From the NCBI GenBank assembly GCA_030151505.1, contig JASLDQ010000316.1, forward strand, positions 1 to 5,848: a stretch of 5,848 nucleotides of DNA, given 5' to 3'. The stretch is from Chromobacteriaceae bacterium (lineage in GTDB: Bacteria > Pseudomonadota > Gammaproteobacteria > Burkholderiales > Aquaspirillaceae). The notes under the pieces are model-generated. The model did no database searches. It saw only the letters and a program-made list of their open reading frames with translations, and had not been told where the DNA came from. The position numbers and the translations under genes are program-made. Shown here in pieces: positions 1 to 5,763 of this stretch. Numbering within the stretch: position 1 is the stretch's first letter; every line of letters begins with the position of its first letter.

Positions 1-1477
1 CATCCAGATCGATCAGCAGCACGGCCAGCATCCGTCCCGAGCGTTCGGCCTGGGACAGGGCTTCTTCCAGGCGCTCGTACAACATGTGACGGTTGGCCAG
101 TCCGGTGAGGGGATCGTGGCGGGCCATCCGCTGCAGTCTGATTTCACTTTCCTGCAGGCGGGCGTTGGCCTCGGCCAGCTCGGCCGTGCGGCGGCTGACC
201 CGCTGTTCCAGCAGTTGTTCCGACTGGCGCAGCGCTTCGACCATGGCTTCCTTGGCGGTGAGCACCTCGGCCTGGGCGTTGTCCTTGTCGCGCCGGGTGG
301 CGTGGATGCGGTCGGCCAGAGCGAACGACAGCAGCAGCATTTCCAGCGCCGAGCCGATCTGCATCGCGTTGGAGGTCAACAGATTGGTCGGCAGCCAGCC
401 GAGATTGCGCAGGGCCATCACCAGCACGCCGACCACCAGCAGCGTCCAGGCCAGCAAAAAGCACCACGCCCCCGGCTCGCCGCGGCGCAGGCACAGAATG
501 GCGGTGGTGACTGCCACCAGCGGGAAGAGGGCGCCGATGAGGGAGGTCAGGATTGCTGCCCACTGGTAGGGCATGAAGGCCGGCGACACGGCGGCAAAGG
601 CAAAGGCGGCGGCCAGCAGGCAGATCAGCCGGTCGGCCAGCGGGACATTGCGACGGGTGGACAGGAACAGGCGTGTGAACAGCGCGCCGAAGAAGCCGGT
701 GGCGGCAAAGCCCGAGGTGAGCGCCACGTTGCCCCAGCGCGGCCAGTCAGGCCAAAGATATTGATTGCCCAGACCGTTGAGCGAGAGTTGCCCCACCGCC
801 ATGCTGATCACGAAAGCGACGTAGGCCAGGTAACTGCGGTCGCGCAGCGACACGAACAGCAGCAGGTTATAGAGTCCAAGCGCCAGCAGCATGCCGTAGT
901 ACAACGCCAGCAGTGCGTAGGTGTCCTGGTTGTGGTGCTGGAAGGCCTGGGGCTGCCACAGCGTCAGCGGAACGGTCAGGCTGCCGGCCGACTGTACGCG
1001 CAGGTAGATGACGTGGGTCTTGCCGGAAGCCAGATGCAGCGGGAACAGGAAGTTATGGTTGGGAAGCTGGCGGGTGGAAAACGCCTGCAGATCTCCCTCG
1101 CGTATCCAGACCTGTTGGTCCGGGATAGACAGGGAGATCGAATCGAGCGACGGAAAGCCCGCTTCGAGCAGCCAGTCATGCACGGTCTGTGCCTGGGTGG
1201 TGTCCAGAGTCAGACGCAGCCACCAGACACTGTCGGAGTAGCCGAAGTTGATGCTGTTGTTGTGACTGGGCGGGAGCGGACGGAATGCTGTGGCGCGGGC
1301 GGGCGAGACGATATCGGCCGGCGTGAGCCGGCCGGTGGGGTCTTCCAGTACATCAAGCTGGTCGGTCAGCTCGATCGACTGGCTTTCCGGGGGCAGCTTT
1401 ACCGGACTGCCGGCTTTGACCAGAGCGCAGCTCAACAGCAGGCTGAGGGCAAGCAGGCAGGAAATGATTCTGTGCAT
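1..1477 (-). CDS. 7TMR-DISM membrane sensor with C-terminal GGDEF domain (diguanylate cyclase type), partial
   Basis: This gene is open at the left window edge. I translated 492 residues from the ATG at 1477-1475 without a stop. Residues 1-23 look like a signal peptide (hydrophobic LLALSLLLSCALV, then KAGS). Residues about 35-180 match a periplasmic 7TMR-DISMED2-type sensor domain, including SDSVWWLRLTL at 81-91. Residues about 187-390 are a multi-helix membrane region with the family-like YYGMLLALGLYNLLLF at 193-208 and a following RDRSYLAY. Residues about 395-450 are charged and heptad-like, probably a signalling coiled coil. A GGDEF domain then begins with DPLTGLANR at 455-463 and LLIDLD at 487-492. 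The GGDEF signature itself and any EAL domain lie outside the window, so catalytic activity cannot be judged. By family knowledge such proteins convert two GTP to c-di-GMP in response to an extracytoplasmic ligand. The LLSC at 13-16 is a weak lipobox-like string; I do not call a lipoprotein. No Shine-Dalgarno is evident. The in-frame codons just upstream hold no better start. Confidence 0.93.
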   Translation of the reverse strand, partial: MHRIISCLLALSLLLSCALVKAGSPVKLPPESQSIELTDQLDVLEDPTGRLTPADIVSPARATAFRPLPPSHNNSINFGYSDSVWWLRLTLDTTQAQTVHDWLLEAGFPSLDSISLSIPDQQVWIREGDLQAFSTRQLPNHNFLFPLHLASGKTHVIYLRVQSAGSLTVPLTLWQPQAFQHHNQDTYALLALYYGMLLALGLYNLLLFVSLRDRSYLAYVAFVISMAVGQLSLNGLGNQYLWPDWPRWGNVALTSGFAATGFFGALFTRLFLSTRRNVPLADRLICLLAAAFAFAAVSPAFMPYQWAAILTSLIGALFPLVAVTTAILCLRRGEPGAWCFLLAWTLLVVGVLVMALRNLGWLPTNLLTSNAMQIGSALEMLLLSFALADRIHATRRDKDNAQAEVLTAKEAMVEALRQSEQLLEQRVSRRTAELAEANARLQESEIRLQRMARHDPLTGLANRHMLYERLEEALSQAERSGRMLAVLLIDLD

Positions 1478-1505
1478 GGAAGCGATGGCGGAAAATGACC
1501 CCGGA

Positions 1506-1511
1506 ATTATC
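1506..1511 (-). promoter_or_regulatory. candidate -10 box (GATAAT) for the GGDEF gene
   Basis: The minus strand reads GATAAT here, five of six bases of the sigma-70 -10 consensus. Transcription would start near 1499, about 22 nt before the ATG at 1477. The best -35 match at a spacing of 18 is CTGGCG, which is weak. The site lies in the 70-base gap after the yaeQ stop, so the gene probably has its own promoter. Read-through from yaeQ cannot be excluded because no clear terminator separates the two. Confidence 0.4.
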
Positions 1512-1547
1512 CGGCAGAGCGCGCCACCGCGCCAGTAGATAAGGGAT

Positions 1548-2105
1548 TCAAGCGCCCGAACCGGGAGGGGCTTTCAAAATCTGCGGCTCGACCTGCACCG
1601 ATTCCTCGCCGTTGGCGACCCAGATGGTTCCGTCCTGCACGGTAATCTGCAAGCGCATCCCGCGGCTGGCCAGTGATGCGAGGGCATGGCTGGATTCTTC
1701 GGCAATGTTGACCACGGTGAGATTGTTCAGGCGGTCGAAGCGAGAGCGGATTTTGTCCCACCAGACCTCGGTGGCCCGGCCGTCGTAGCTGTAGATCACC
1801 ACCTGGTCGGCCCGGCCGCAGGCCCGCAGTACGCGCTTTTCATCCGGCTGGCCCAGCTCGATCCACAATTCGATCGCACCGGTCAGGTCCTTCTGCCAGA
1901 TGTCCGGCTCGTCATCGTCCGACAGGCCCTTGGTGAAGGCCAGCGTCTCGCTGGCGTGGCGGGCGAAAGCCAGCAGACGCACCATCATCCGTTCGTCGTT
2001 TTCGGACGGGTGGCGGGCGATGGTGAGGTTGTGGTCCTGGTAGTAGTGCCGATCCATGTCGGCGATTTGCAGTTCGGCTTTGAAGATGGTGGCTTTGAGT
2101 GCCAT
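1548..2105 (-). CDS. yaeQ: YaeQ family protein (PD-(D/E)XK-like fold), 185 aa
   Basis: The 185-residue protein closely resembles E. coli YaeQ (181 aa) as I remember it: MALKATIFKAELQIADMDRH at the start, LTIARHPSENDERMMVRLLAF at about 27-47, DDDEPDIW at 63-70, IELWIELGQPDEKR at 78-91, and LQITVQDGTIWV at 152-163. The family fold was described as a variant of the PD-(D/E)XK nuclease fold. The conserved Glu and Asp residues in HPSENDERM, IELWIELGQPDE and VQDG are candidates for that site, but no enzymatic activity is firmly established. The reading frame extends upstream to a possible start at 2159. I chose the internal ATG at 2105 because homology begins exactly there and the extra 18 residues are low-complexity and unlike the family. 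No clear Shine-Dalgarno precedes either start. The gene begins 61 bases after the yaiI stop on the same strand with no terminator between, so the two are likely co-transcribed. The C-terminus (APPGSGA) appears complete. Confidence 0.93.
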   Translation of the reverse strand: MALKATIFKAELQIADMDRHYYQDHNLTIARHPSENDERMMVRLLAFARHASETLAFTKGLSDDDEPDIWQKDLTGAIELWIELGQPDEKRVLRACGRADQVVIYSYDGRATEVWWDKIRSRFDRLNNLTVVNIAEESSHALASLASRGMRLQITVQDGTIWVANGEESVQVEPQILKAPPGSGA

Positions 2106-2166
2106 GGGAAGTCTTTGCTGGAAAGGAATGGAAGAGGTTGCCGAACTGGCGGCCGGCATCGCCGGG

Positions 2167-2622
2167 TCAGGCCTTGCGCTGCGTCCGCAGCACCCAGCCG
2201 TCGAGCTGGCGGGCGAAAGCCTGCCGGTCGGCCTGGCTGAACGTCGGCGGACCGCCGGTTTCGACGCCGCTGTCGCGCAGTTCGGTCATGAAGTTGCGCA
2301 GCGACAGCGCCGCGCCGATGCTGTCGGCGCTGTAGATCTCGCCGCGCGGGTTGAGGGCCGCCACGCCCTTGCCCACCACGGTGGCGGCCAGCGGAATGTC
2401 GGCGGTAATCACCAGATCACCGGGCACGGCCGCATCGGCGATGTAGTTGTCGGCCACATCGAAACCGCCCGGCACTTGCACCGCACGGATATGCGGCGAC
2501 GGCGGGGTCTTGAGCCACTGGTTGGCGACCAGCACGGTCGGAATGGCTGTGCGGTTGGCGACTCGGAACAGAATGTCCTTGATGACATTGGGGCAGGCGT
2601 CGGCGTCGACCCAGATCGTCAT
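2167..2622 (-). CDS. yaiI: YaiI/YqxD family protein (UPF0178, DUF188), 151 aa
   Basis: The 151 residues match E. coli YaiI closely as I remember it: the start [26 protein letters not shown] at 30-35, GFDVADN at 53-59, [12 protein letters not shown] at 68-79, and AALNPRGE at 88-95. TGGPP and then [12 protein letters not shown] follow near the end. The Asp-rich positions D6, D8, D55, D58 and D75 fit the PIN/NYN-like nuclease-type fold predicted for this family. No substrate or function is established, so 'hypothetical conserved protein' is the safe reading. Length is that of the family. The ATG at 2622 is the family start; upstream there is at most a weak GGA and no proper Shine-Dalgarno. It is probably the first gene of a yaiI-yaeQ unit: a terminator for the upstream decarboxylase ends at 2671 and a -10-like box lies at 2652-2657. 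Confidence 0.94.
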   Translation of the reverse strand: MTIWVDADACPNVIKDILFRVANRTAIPTVLVANQWLKTPPSPHIRAVQVPGGFDVADNYIADAAVPGDLVITADIPLAATVVGKGVAALNPRGEIYSADSIGAALSLRNFMTELRDSGVETGGPPTFSQADRQAFARQLDGWVLRTQRKA

Positions 2623-2651
2623 GTGTGGTGTCCGGCAGAAACGGGACGCGC

Positions 2652-2657
2652 ATTCTA
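2652..2657 (-). promoter_or_regulatory. candidate -10 box (TAGAAT) for yaiI-yaeQ
   Basis: On the minus strand the sequence reads TTAGAATGC, giving a TAGAAT hexamer (five of six to consensus). It is placed so that transcription would begin near 2645, about 23 nt before the yaiI ATG. No good -35 is present at 16-18 bp; the best is a T-rich TTCGTT, which overlaps the T tract of the decarboxylase terminator. The same TAGAATGC octamer stands at the same distance from dgkA, which strengthens the call. Confidence 0.45.
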
Positions 2658-2670
2658 ACGCGGAAGCCCG

Positions 2671-2716
2671 CCAAAAACGAACGGCGCCCGCCGGACATCA
2701 GGCCGGGAGCGCCGTT
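2671..2716 (-). terminator. rho-independent terminator of the decarboxylase gene
   Basis: The arms at 2680-2687 (AACGGCGC) and 2709-2716 (GCGCCGTT) are perfectly complementary over 8 bp. Inside them a further CCGG/CCGG pairing joins 2691-2694 with 2703-2706. Read on the minus strand, the hairpin is followed by TTCGTTTTTGG (2681 down to 2671), a good U tract. It lies about 57 bases after the decarboxylase stop and just before yaiI, so it separates the two transcripts. On the plus strand no T tract follows, so it is directional. Confidence 0.8.
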
Positions 2717-2727
2717 GATGGAGGGGG

Positions 2728-2761
2728 CTGGCGAACCCGGCTGTACGCACGGGGTTGCCAG
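2728..2761 (-). other. second stable hairpin in the decarboxylase 3' UTR
   Basis: CTGGC at 2728-2732 pairs with GCCAG at 2757-2761. After a bulged G at 2733, AACCC at 2734-2738 pairs with GGGTT at 2752-2756. This makes a 10-bp stem with a single bulge and a 13-base apical segment. It starts about 12 bases after the decarboxylase stop codon and lies upstream of the terminator hairpin. No T tract follows it, so it is not itself a classical terminator. A role in protecting the mRNA 3' end is possible but inferred. Confidence 0.55.
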
Positions 2762-2772
2762 CGTCCGTGCCC

Positions 2773-5052
2773 CTAGCGTTGCGACTTGTCCGCCTCGACC
2801 TTCACGCAGTCGACGAAGCACTGCATACGGCCGTCCACTTCCTCGACGATGAAGCCGTGGATGTCGGTTTCGAAGCCGGGGAAGCGCTCGTTGAAATCGC
2901 GGGCGAATTGCAGGAAGCGCACGATGGTGGCGTTGAAGCGCTCGCCCGGAATCAAGAGCGGAATACCCGGCGGGTAGGGCGTGAGCAGGATGGACGTGAT
3001 GCGGCCTTCCAGCTCGTCGATCACCACCCGCTCGATCTCGCGGTGGGCCATCTTGGCGTAGGCCTCGGTCGGGCTCATCGCCGGTTCCATTTCCGACAGG
3101 TACATTTCGGTCGTCAGGTGGGCGACGTCGTTGTCCTTGTAGATCTGGTGGATGCGGTCGCACAGATCACGCAGGCCGACGCGCTCGTACTGCGGATGCT
3201 TCTGCACGAACTCCGGCATCACGCGCCACAGCGGCTGGTTCTGGTCGTAGTCGTCCTTGAACTGCTGTAACTCGGTCACCAGCGAGTTCCAGCGGCCCTT
3301 GGTGATGCCGATGGTGAACATGATGAAGAAGCTGTAGAGCCCGGTCTTTTCGACGATCACGCCGTGTTCGGACAGGTATTTGGTAACGATGGCGGCCGGG
3401 ATGCCTTCGGCGGCGAAGTCGCCATCCACGTCCAACCCCGGGGTGATGATGGTGGCCTTGATCGGGTCGAGCAGGTTGAAGCCGTCGGCCAGATCACCGA
3501 AGCCGTGCCAGTGGTCGTTGGCCTTCAGCATCCAGTCATCGCGTTCGCCGATGCCTTCCTCGGCCAGATATTCCGGCCCCCACACCTGGAACCACCACGA
3601 GTCGCCGAATTCTTCATCCACCTTGCGCATCGCGCGGCGGAAGTCCAGCGCCTCGGCGATGGACTCCTCCACCAGCGCGGTGCCGCCCGGCGCTTCCATC
3701 ATGGCGGCGGCGATGTCGCACGACGCGATGATGGAGTACTGCGGACTGGTGCTGGTGTGCATCAGATAGGCTTCGTTGAAGCGGTGGCGGTCGAGCTTAC
3801 GCTGCTCGGATTCCTGCACGAGGATCTGCGAGGCTTGGCTCAGGCCGGCCAGCAGCTTGTGGGTCGACTGGGTGGCGAACACGATCGAGTCCTTCGAGCG
3901 CGGGCGCTCGCGGCCGATGGCGTGCATGTCGCGGTAGAAGTCGTGGAAGGTGGCGTGCGGCAGCCAAGCTTCGTCAAAATGCAGGGTGTCGATCCAGTCG
4001 CCCAGCGTGGCCTTGATCATCTCCACGTTGTAGAGCACGCCGTCGTAGGTGCTCTGGGTGATGGTCAGGATGCGCGGCTTGAGGTCCGGATTTTTTTCCA
4101 GCGCGGCGCGGGCAAAGGGATTGGCCTGAATCTTGCGGCGGATGGTTTCCGGATTGAATTCGCTGGCCGGGATCGGGCCGATGATGCCGTAGTGGTTGCG
4201 GGTCGGGGTCAGGAACACCGGAATCGCACCGCACATGATGATCGAGTGGAGGATGGACTTGTGGCAGTTGCGGTCGACCACCACGATGTCGCCCGGCGCC
4301 ACCGTGGCGTGCCACACCATCTTGTTGCTGGTGGAGGTGCCGTTGGTGACGAAGAACAGGTGGTCGGCGTTGAAGATGCGGGCGGCGTTACGCTCGCTGG
4401 CCGCCACCGGGCCGGTGTGGTCCAGCAGCTGGCCCAGTTCGTCCACCGCATTGCACACGTCGGCGCGCAGCATGTTCTCGCCGAAGAACTGGTGGAACAT
4501 CCGGCCCACCGGGCTCTTCAGAAAGGCGACGCCGCCGGAGTGCCCCGGGCAGTGCCACGAATAGGAACCGTCCTGCGCGTAGTGGGTGAGGGCGCGGAAG
4601 AAGGGCGGCATCAGGCCGTCGAGGTAGTGCTTGGCCTCGCGGATGATGGTGCGCGCGACGAACTCCGGCGTGTCCTCGAACATGTGGATGAAGCCGTGCA
4701 ACTCGCGCAGCACGTCATTGGGAATGTGGCGCGAGGTTCGGGTTTCGCCGTGCAGGAAGATAGGAATGTCGGCGTTGCGGAAGCGGATTTCCTGCACGAA
4801 CTCGCGCAGCGCGTTGACGGCGGCTGCCCCGTCGGTCGAATCCGCGAATTCCTCGTCGTCGATCGACAGGATGAAAGCCGACGCGCGGCTTTGCTGTTGG
4901 GCAAAGCTAGACAGATCGCCATAGCTGGTAACCCCAACGACTTCCATGCCCTCGGTTTCGAGCGCCTGCGCCAGAGCGCGAATGCCCAGGCCGCTGGTGT
5001 TCTCCGAACGGAAGTCCTCGTCGATGATGACTACGGGAAAGCGGAATTTCAT
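2773..5052 (-). CDS. PLP-dependent Orn/Lys/Arg decarboxylase (LdcA/AdiA-like), 759 aa
   Basis: This complete 759-residue protein belongs to the fold-type I Orn/Lys/Arg decarboxylases. It has an N-terminal wing domain (about 1-140, starting MKFRFPVVIIDEDFR), a PLP core (about 150-440) and a C-terminal domain (about 600-740, with TPYPPGIPLLIPGERF). The PLP-binding lysine is K399 in STHKLLAGLSQAS. D360 in HFDEAW should contact the pyridine nitrogen. WHCPGHSGGVAF, FVTNGTSTSNK and VDRNCHKS are other core motifs. Overall it reads closest to the Pseudomonas LdcA type of lysine decarboxylase (about 751 aa), but shares FDEAW and an ATxSTHKLL pattern with arginine decarboxylase AdiA, so lysine versus arginine is undecided and I give no symbol. 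The enzyme removes the alpha-carboxylate as CO2, consuming a proton in the cytoplasm, which serves acid resistance or polyamine supply. Where the recalled LdcI, AdiA and LdcA sequences have Tyr, this one has His (H366 in DEAWLPHA). The ATG at 5052 follows an in-frame stop (TAG) two codons earlier, so no upstream start exists. No transporter gene is adjacent within the window. Confidence 0.95.
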   Translation of the reverse strand: MKFRFPVVIIDEDFRSENTSGLGIRALAQALETEGMEVVGVTSYGDLSSFAQQQSRASAFILSIDDEEFADSTDGAAAVNALREFVQEIRFRNADIPIFLHGETRTSRHIPNDVLRELHGFIHMFEDTPEFVARTIIREAKHYLDGLMPPFFRALTHYAQDGSYSWHCPGHSGGVAFLKSPVGRMFHQFFGENMLRADVCNAVDELGQLLDHTGPVAASERNAARIFNADHLFFVTNGTSTSNKMVWHATVAPGDIVVVDRNCHKSILHSIIMCGAIPVFLTPTRNHYGIIGPIPASEFNPETIRRKIQANPFARAALEKNPDLKPRILTITQSTYDGVLYNVEMIKATLGDWIDTLHFDEAWLPHATFHDFYRDMHAIGRERPRSKDSIVFATQSTHKLLAGLSQASQILVQESEQRKLDRHRFNEAYLMHTSTSPQYSIIASCDIAAAMMEAPGGTALVEESIAEALDFRRAMRKVDEEFGDSWWFQVWGPEYLAEEGIGERDDWMLKANDHWHGFGDLADGFNLLDPIKATIITPGLDVDGDFAAEGIPAAIVTKYLSEHGVIVEKTGLYSFFIMFTIGITKGRWNSLVTELQQFKDDYDQNQPLWRVMPEFVQKHPQYERVGLRDLCDRIHQIYKDNDVAHLTTEMYLSEMEPAMSPTEAYAKMAHREIERVVIDELEGRITSILLTPYPPGIPLLIPGERFNATIVRFLQFARDFNERFPGFETDIHGFIVEEVDGRMQCFVDCVKVEADKSQR

Positions 5053-5064
5053 GGCGTACTATTT

Positions 5065-5069
5065 CTCCT
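5065..5069 (-). promoter_or_regulatory. Shine-Dalgarno (AGGAG) of the decarboxylase gene
   Basis: The minus strand reads AGGAG, followed by a 12-nt spacer and the ATG at 5052. The spacer is longer than the usual 5-9 nt, but an in-frame TAG and the lack of any start codon between them leave this ATG as the only choice. It is the only gene in the window with a clear Shine-Dalgarno. Confidence 0.6.
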
Positions 5070-5089
5070 GATGCCACTACACAACAAAC

Positions 5090-5140
5090 GGGGTGCTTTG
5101 CCAGCATGCCCTGCTTTCGGGGCGGACAAGGGCGCCGCCC
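5090..5140 (-). promoter_or_regulatory. predicted hairpins in the decarboxylase 5' leader
   Basis: Two dyads lie 38-88 bases upstream of the start codon. The proximal one pairs 5094-5097 with 5103-5106 (TGCT/AGCA) and continues, after an A-C mismatch and a bulge, as three G-C pairs (5090-5092 with 5109-5111). The distal one pairs GGGCGG at 5120-5125 with CCGCCC at 5135-5140 around a 9-base loop; a shorter local GGGC/GCCC pairing at 5130-5140 competes with it. They do not resemble the lysine riboswitch or another leader I recognise. Whether they regulate translation is unknown. Confidence 0.3.
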
Positions 5141-5188
5141 AAATATTCGGCGCGGATTGTTGCATAAATCAGGGACAGGATGATGACT

Positions 5189-5214
5189 AAATTCGCCGTT
5201 TCGGCGAGTTTTTT
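5189..5214 (+). terminator. terminator-like hairpin with T6 tract, no plus-strand gene upstream
   Basis: TCGCCG at 5193-5198 pairs with CGGCGA at 5202-5207 around a TTT loop. The stem extends through a U-G pair and three A-U pairs (5189-5191 with 5209-5211), and six T's run from 5209 to 5214. This is a textbook intrinsic terminator for rightward transcription. The flanks are only partly symmetrical: read leftward, the hairpin is followed by ATTTAG, a poor U tract. No rightward gene ends here, since the decarboxylase runs leftward. It may end an unannotated small RNA or stop antisense transcription coming out of the decarboxylase gene. Confidence 0.55.
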
Positions 5215-5376
5215 CCGAGGGTGGAATGAGGTCGATTTTGTTGATTTTCTTAAACAATCATGACGACTGAAAACAGCGGGTACGAACAAGGTTGGTGGCC
5301 GAGGATGCCTGGGAAAAACTACAGACCGGTTAAAGCCCGTTTTGCCGGATGAAAACTGCGCGAGCAGGCTTGACGC

Positions 5377-5382
5377 TAGAAT
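5377..5382 (+). promoter_or_regulatory. candidate -10 box (TAGAAT) for dgkA
   Basis: The sequence GCTAGAATGC contains TAGAAT (five of six to the sigma-70 consensus). Transcription would start near 5389, about 23 nt before the ATG at 5412. No good -35 lies 16-18 bp upstream. A TTGACG stands immediately before the box at 5370-5375, too close to be its -35. The location matters for the start choice, because a start at 5349 would lie upstream of this promoter. Confidence 0.45.
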
Positions 5383-5411
5383 GCCGGGATTCCCCTTACT
5401 CGGACCTTGGC

Positions 5412-5753
5412 ATGCGCGTTTTCAAAGCCTTTTTCTTTTCGATCGACGGGCTGGCGGCCGGCTGGCGCGACGAGGCGGCGTTCCGCGAAGTGGCATTGCT
5501 GGCGCTGATCGGCATTCCAGCGTCGTTCGCTTTCGGCTTCAGCGCTGCCGGAGTCGCGCTGCTGGTAATGGGACATGTGCTGACGCTGGTGGTCGAACTG
5601 CTCAATACGGCGGTCGAAGCTGCGGTTGATCACACCTCGCTGGAACATCATCCGTTGGCTAAAAAAGCCAAGGACTGTGGCAGTGCGGCCCAACTGATCA
5701 CATTGACCGGCCTCTTGGCGCTGTGGGGGGCCAATCTGCTCGGCTATCTGTAA
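5412..5753 (+). CDS. dgkA: diacylglycerol kinase DgkA, 113 aa
   Basis: This small inner-membrane protein matches DgkA, which phosphorylates diacylglycerol with ATP to phosphatidic acid, recycling lipid left by periplasmic glucan or lipopolysaccharide modification. The family signature is complete: E21 in DEAAFRE, VELLNTAVEAAVD at 61-73 (E62, N65, E69 and D73 aligned with E. coli E69, N72, E76 and D80), and AKDCGSAA at 86-93 with K87 and D88. Three membrane segments fall at about 26-43, 47-67 and 93-110. The frame is open upstream to an ATG at 5349, which would give 134 residues. I prefer the ATG at 5412 because the family N-terminus begins there, the 21 extra residues are not membrane-like or conserved, and the putative promoter lies between the two starts. 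The 113-residue length is slightly under the 122 of E. coli. No Shine-Dalgarno is visible. The gene is divergent from the decarboxylase and appears to be monocistronic within the window. Confidence 0.94.
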   Translation: MRVFKAFFFSIDGLAAGWRDEAAFREVALLALIGIPASFAFGFSAAGVALLVMGHVLTLVVELLNTAVEAAVDHTSLEHHPLAKKAKDCGSAAQLITLTGLLALWGANLLGYL

Positions 5754-5763
5754 AGGCATGTTG

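Larger units (their letters stand above)
5053..5411. other. divergent intergenic region between the decarboxylase gene and dgkA
   Basis: These 359 bases hold no gene I can support. From the decarboxylase side they contain an AGGAG, two possible leader hairpins, a terminator-like hairpin reading rightward (5189-5214), an AT-rich patch at 5234-5264 with a 9-base tandem repeat, and a -10-like box for dgkA (5377-5382). I could not find a convincing -35/-10 pair for the decarboxylase on the minus strand. Short frames here that start with TTG on the minus strand have no Shine-Dalgarno and no recognisable product. Confidence 0.7.

Noticed and set aside
86..1498. Plus-strand open frame (470 codons) antisense to the GGDEF gene
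   Set aside because: The translation is low-complexity and rich in Gln, Gly and Arg. The minus strand carries clear DISM and GGDEF motifs throughout, so this is a shadow frame.
2106..2159. Upstream ATG for yaeQ at 2159, adding 18 residues
   Set aside because: Family similarity starts exactly at the internal ATG at 2105, and the extension is low-complexity.
1686..2658. Plus-strand open frames over yaeQ and yaiI
   Set aside because: Both minus-strand genes are recognised along their full length; the plus frames show no family motif.
3364..5190. Long plus-strand open frame (608 codons) antisense to the decarboxylase
   Set aside because: It mirrors the codon structure of the decarboxylase in a GC-rich genome. 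Its translation is Val/Gly/His/Arg/Gln-rich with no recognisable motif, and the opposite strand encodes a full conserved enzyme.
5077..5289. Minus-strand frames in the decarboxylase leader, including one starting MFKKINKIDL that looks like a lysine-rich leader peptide
   Set aside because: They begin with TTG, have no Shine-Dalgarno, run in other frames toward or into the decarboxylase, and the lysines come from an AT-rich patch. There is no attenuator layout with a minus-strand U tract.
5349..5411. Upstream ATG for dgkA at 5349, adding 21 residues
   Set aside because: The extension is not DgkA-like, has no Shine-Dalgarno, and lies upstream of the likely transcription start.
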